Source of the DNA: Sinomonas cellulolyticus
Lineage (GTDB): Bacteria; Actinomycetota; Actinomycetes; Actinomycetales; Micrococcaceae
Direction of reading: 5' to 3'
Assembly (NCBI RefSeq): GCF_014656475.1
Contig: NZ_BNCM01000005.1
Location: 124,001 to 188,000 of the forward strand
DNA: 64,000 nt
A program made the position numbers and the translations under genes. This document shows, piece after piece, positions 61,224 to 64,000 of the stretch; positions within the stretch are counted from its first letter, which is position 1; the number at the start of each line of letters is the position of its first letter. A model generated the notes under the pieces. It was given only the letters and a program-made list of their open reading frames with translations, was not told the origin of the DNA and did no database searches.

Positions 61224-62588
61224 TCAGCTGAGCTTGCCGTACTCCTCCTTGAGAGGCTGCGGCACGTTCTTGTCGTCGAACTTGTAGATGCCGATGTAGG
61301 CCTCCTGCGGATCGCCGTTCTTGGCGAAGCTCACCGGCCCGGACTTGCCCATGTAGTGGATGTCCTTGCCCTGGCGCAGCAGGGTCACGCAGCTCGGGAA
61401 GTCGGTGCACTGGTTGCTGCCGTGCGTGATGTCCACGAACTGGGCGGCGATGTCCGTGCCCTTGGTGCTCTTGGCCTTCTCAGCCGCCAGCGCGATGAGG
61501 TTCGCGGCATCCCACGACTCGCCCGCGTAGTTGTAGTTCACGAGGGAGGAGTCGATGGTCTTGAGCTGCGCCTTGAAGTCATCCTTGGCGAAGGTCCCCG
61601 GCTGGGTCCCCTGAGCGCCCGTGAGAGTCCCGGCGGCGAAGTCCTTGCTGTAGTCGGCGGTGTTCCCGTCCACGAAGAACATCTGGGTCGGCTTGATGCC
61701 CTTGGCCGTCAGGAGGGGCACGATCTGCTTGGCCTGGTCGAACGAGATGACCGCAATCGCGTCCGGCTTGGCGGCCACGACCTTGTCCACCTGAGAGCTG
61801 AACTGCGAATCGCCCTCGTTGAACAGCTGCTCCTCGACGACCTTGCCGCCGGCTCCCTCGAACGCCTTCTTGACGTTATCCCGGAGGCCCGTGCCATAGG
61901 AGTCGTTGAGGACGATCATGCCGAGCGTCTGGGCACCGCAGGAGGCCATGTAGTTGCCGAGCACCCGGCCCTGCAGCACGTCCGAGGGGGCCGTGCGCCA
62001 GTAGAGGCCCTTGGCGTCCCACGTGGAGAAGTCCGGCGAGGTGTTGGCCGGCGAGAACTGCACGACGCCGGCGCCGGTGATCTGGTTGATGACCGTCTTG
62101 GACACGCCCGACGAGGCGGCGCCGATGATGGCGCTCACTCCCTGGCCGAGCAGGTTGGTGACGGACTGGGTCGCGATGTCAGTGGTGGTGTCGCCGGAAT
62201 CGCGATGGATCACGTCGACCGGGTGGCCGAGCACGCCGCCCGCATCGTTGATCTGCTTGACGGCGAGGTTGACGCCGGCGATTTCCGGTGGGCCGAGGAA
62301 CGCGAGGGCACCGGTCTGCGGGAGCAGCGTACCGAGCTTGAGCGGGGTGGGCGACGTCGTCGACGACTTCGGGACGTCCGCTGGCGCTACCGTCTTGCCC
62401 GCCGCCGAGGACGATCCTCCGCTTGAGGACGGCGCCGGGCAGGAGATGCCGGCGGCCGCGGCGCTGGAGCTGCTGGAGCCCGACGGCGTGCTGGACGTGC
62501 CGCCGCAGGCTGTCGCCAGCAGCGCGACTCCGACGCCCAGAGCAGCAAGCTTGGCGGCTCGGGGCGTCACGAAGTGACGTTGAATCAT
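61224..62588 (-). CDS. LivK-type ABC substrate-binding lipoprotein
   Basis: A 454-residue periplasmic-binding-fold protein. The signal peptide ends in the lipobox LLATAC, and a Ser/Ala/Gly-rich linker (residues ~28-75) leads to the type I binding domain (TLLPQTGALAFLGPPEIAGVNLAV, FSPANTSPDFS, NDSYGTGLRD, FFVDGNT, AGESWDAANL). It delivers amino acids or related compounds to the LivHMGF complex on the other strand, with which it converges. GGAGAG lies 5-6 bases before the ATG. Confidence 0.92.
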   Translation of the reverse strand: MIQRHFVTPRAAKLAALGVGVALLATACGGTSSTPSGSSSSSAAAAGISCPAPSSSGGSSSAAGKTVAPADVPKSSTTSPTPLKLGTLLPQTGALAFLGPPEIAGVNLAVKQINDAGGVLGHPVDVIHRDSGDTTTDIATQSVTNLLGQGVSAIIGAASSGVSKTVINQITGAGVVQFSPANTSPDFSTWDAKGLYWRTAPSDVLQGRVLGNYMASCGAQTLGMIVLNDSYGTGLRDNVKKAFEGAGGKVVEEQLFNEGDSQFSSQVDKVVAAKPDAIAVISFDQAKQIVPLLTAKGIKPTQMFFVDGNTADYSKDFAAGTLTGAQGTQPGTFAKDDFKAQLKTIDSSLVNYNYAGESWDAANLIALAAEKAKSTKGTDIAAQFVDITHGSNQCTDFPSCVTLLRQGKDIHYMGKSGPVSFAKNGDPQEAYIGIYKFDDKNVPQPLKEEYGKLS

Positions 62589-62727
62589 GCGTTCTCTCCT
62601 CCATCGGGGGGCATGGCAGCTCCCCAGATGCGAACAATCAGGTGTTCCTGATTAAGGACAGGCTAGTTGAACGCGTAATGCTCATCACAGTGATTCAGGT
62701 CACAGCCTTGTAACGTATGGAAACCGG

Positions 62728-62801
62728 TGCCCCAGCAGGGATTCGAACCCTGACTGAGCGGATTTTAAGTCCGCTGCCTCTGCCGATTGGGCTACTGGGG
62801 C
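62728..62801 (-). tRNA. tRNA with anticodon UAA and a short variable loop (nominally tRNA-Leu)
   Basis: A complete 74-base cloverleaf on the minus strand: a 7-bp acceptor (GCCCCAG/CTGGGGC), D arm, anticodon stem GCGGA/TCCGC with loop CTTAAAA (anticodon TAA), a 5-base variable loop TCAGT, T arm CAGGG-TTCGAAT-CCCTG, discriminator A, CCA not encoded. By anticodon it reads UUA (Leu), but canonical tRNA-Leu is class II with a long variable arm. Identity as leucine tRNA is therefore uncertain. Confidence 0.85.
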
Positions 62802-62849
62802 GCGCCCCCAGCGTAGCCCCTTCCGGGGTGCCGCCCGAGGCTCGCATAC

Positions 62850-62894
62850 CGACGGCGGCCGCCCCCCCTGCGCAGAAGGGAGCGGCCGCCGTCG
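62850..62894 (-). terminator. Terminator of the NADH dehydrogenase gene
   Basis: CGACGGCGGCCGC (62850-62862) and its complement (62882-62894), 13 pairs, with an inner 4-bp CCCT/AGGG. It lies 27 bases after the stop of the minus-strand gene and before the tRNA-like gene. Confidence 0.8.
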
Positions 62895-62920
62895 TGGGTC
62901 AGCTCAGGAGTCCTGCAGCG

Positions 62921-64000
62921 TCACTTGACGCCAGCGGGGACCTTGACATTCGACTCGCCGGTCTTCTCGGCCGGGGCGGGTGCCGCTGCAGCGGGCTTCG
63001 GGGCCGGGCGGGCCGCCGTCTCAAACGCGGCGCGTGGGTTCTCGAGGCCCTGGAGCGGAGTCGTGTCGCGGCCGGCGAAGAGCGAGGAGAACCAGTCGAG
63101 GATGACGCGGAACTTCCGCTCCGCGGTCGGGATGGCCATGCCGTGGTAGCCACGGTGAGCGAGCCAGGCGAGCGGGCCCTTGAGGCCGATGCGGCCGAAC
63201 AGGTTGATGTTCGCCACGCCCTTCCACGGGCCGAAACCCGCAACGGCGCCGAGGTTCTTGTGCTTGTAGTCAGTGAGCGGCTTGTCCCAGCGATTGGCCC
63301 ACAGGTTGTCCGCGAGGACCTTGGCCTGTCGCAGTGCGTGCTGGGCGTTGGGAACGCAGGTGCCGTCCGGGAGGCCCTTGCCGGTCAGGTCCGGAACTGC
63401 GGCGATGTCGCCGGCCGCCCACGCGTTCTCGACGATCCCCTCGTCGCCGGCAATGCGCAGGTCAGGGAGGACGCGGACGCGGCCGCGCGGCTCGAGCGGG
63501 AAGTCGGTGGAGCGGACCATCGGGTTCGCCTGGACGCCTGCGGTCCAGATGAGGGTGTCCGCCTCGAACTCGTCGGCCGGTGCCTTGTCCGGCATGCTGA
63601 TGAGCTTCAGGGTGCCCTCGGCGCTGGCGAGGGAGGTGTTCAGGAGCACCTCGATGCCGCGGCTCTGCAGGTGGCCCACGACCCAATCGGCCTGCTCGGC
63701 CGTGACCTCGGGCATGATGCGGCCCATGGCCTCGACGAGGACGAAGCGCACCTCCTCCTGGCGGAGGCGGCCGTTGTTGCGCACTGCCTCGCGGGCGAGG
63801 TCCTCGAGTTCGGCGATGGTCTCGATGCCGGCGAAGCCGCCGCCCACGACCACGAAGGTCAGGGCGCGCCTGCGCTCGGCCGGGTCGGTGGCGGTCGAGG
63901 CGAATTCGATGCGCTCGAGCACCTGGTTGCGGAGGGCGACGGCCTCCTCGATGGTCTTGTTGCCGATGCCCTTCTCGGCGAGGCCGGGGATCGGGAAGGT
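62921..64000 (-). CDS. ndh: Type II NADH:quinone oxidoreductase (NDH-2), 5' end outside window
   Basis: The frame is open to the window end, so the N-terminus (with the first FAD-binding motif) is missing; 359 residues are visible. Present: FVVVGGGFAGIETIAELEDL (NADH-binding GxGxxG-type), TLIWTAGVQANPMV, the FAD motif VENAWAAGDIAAVPDLTGKGLP and a membrane-associating basic C-terminal region, then a Pro/Ala-rich tail. It passes electrons from NADH to menaquinone without proton pumping. GTG codons near 63922 are internal, not starts. Confidence 0.93.
   Translation of the reverse strand, partial: TFPIPGLAEKGIGNKTIEEAVALRNQVLERIEFASTATDPAERRRALTFVVVGGGFAGIETIAELEDLAREAVRNNGRLRQEEVRFVLVEAMGRIMPEVTAEQADWVVGHLQSRGIEVLLNTSLASAEGTLKLISMPDKAPADEFEADTLIWTAGVQANPMVRSTDFPLEPRGRVRVLPDLRIAGDEGIVENAWAAGDIAAVPDLTGKGLPDGTCVPNAQHALRQAKVLADNLWANRWDKPLTDYKHKNLGAVAGFGPWKGVANINLFGRIGLKGPLAWLAHRGYHGMAIPTAERKFRVILDWFSSLFAGRDTTPLQGLENPRAAFETAARPAPKPAAAAPAPAEKTGESNVKVPAGVK

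Overview
This window is ordinary chromosomal DNA from a high-GC Gram-positive actinobacterium, most likely a Micrococcaceae member of the Arthrobacter/Sinomonas type. Evidence: strong G/C bias at third codon positions, a WhiB2-type Fe-S regulator, mycothiol S-conjugate amidase (Mca), a TIGR03089 protein, DUF3499/DUF4245/DUF4307/DUF5719 proteins, an LCP ligase, an Rv1086-type short-chain cis-prenyltransferase and a protein O-mannosyltransferase. I see no insertion sequence, prophage, integrase, CRISPR array or rRNA. There is one tRNA-like gene.

Layout. 1-4.6 kb: MoxR (cut by the window edge), DUF58 and transglutaminase/TgpA genes as one operon. 4.7-9 kb: an aldehyde dehydrogenase, then divergent rsmI and protein mannosyltransferase. 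9-13.6 kb: acyl-CoA ligase, a DUF1461 membrane protein and an L,D-transpeptidase. 13.7-16.6 kb: ahcY, Trm112-like and DUF3499 genes, with a degenerate zincin divergent. 16.7-22.7 kb: a minus-strand operon whiB2, giant GT2/membrane protein, DUF5719. 23-29.3 kb: TIGR03089, GtrA, purK-purE, LCP, manA; this block and the whiB2 block recall the Rv3248c-Rv3277 neighbourhood of M. tuberculosis. 29.4-38.4 kb: FemAB, glpX, DUF4245, carbonic anhydrase, fumC, a Nudix gene bracketed by two inverted 19-bp repeat arrays, a small prepilin peptidase, a short GNAT, PhoH and a GntR regulator. 38.4-47.5 kb: Z-FPP synthase, hemolysin III, DUF255, small membrane protein, mca, DUF4307, greA, in the order of Rv1086-Rv1080c, interrupted by an inserted polysaccharide deacetylase/glycosyltransferase cassette. 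47.6-55 kb: rhomboid, ilvA, AI-2E-type permease and aldose epimerase on the minus strand, divergent from a DeoR regulator-galT-galK operon. 55-61 kb: Bax-inhibitor-1-like protein, GroES-like protein, and a branched-chain amino acid type ABC operon (LivH-M-G-F). 61-64 kb: its convergent binding protein, the tRNA-like gene and a type II NADH dehydrogenase cut by the window end.

Common threads. Many genes are about the cell envelope (TgpA, L,D-transpeptidase, LCP, FemAB, GT2 proteins, mannosyltransferase, cis-prenyltransferase, manA). Genes in operons are usually coupled by 4-base start/stop overlaps (ATGA, GTGA, and once apparently CTGA). Many first genes have a TAnnnT-like -10 box 6-9 bases before the start codon and no Shine-Dalgarno, which suggests widespread leaderless transcripts and was used here to choose starts.

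The most interesting items are the inverted 19-bp triple repeats around the Nudix gene, a class I (short variable loop) tRNA with anticodon UAA, the shared divergent promoter of mca and DUF4307, the CTG start inferred for the giant GT2 protein, and the deacetylase/GT cassette inside an otherwise ancient gene order.
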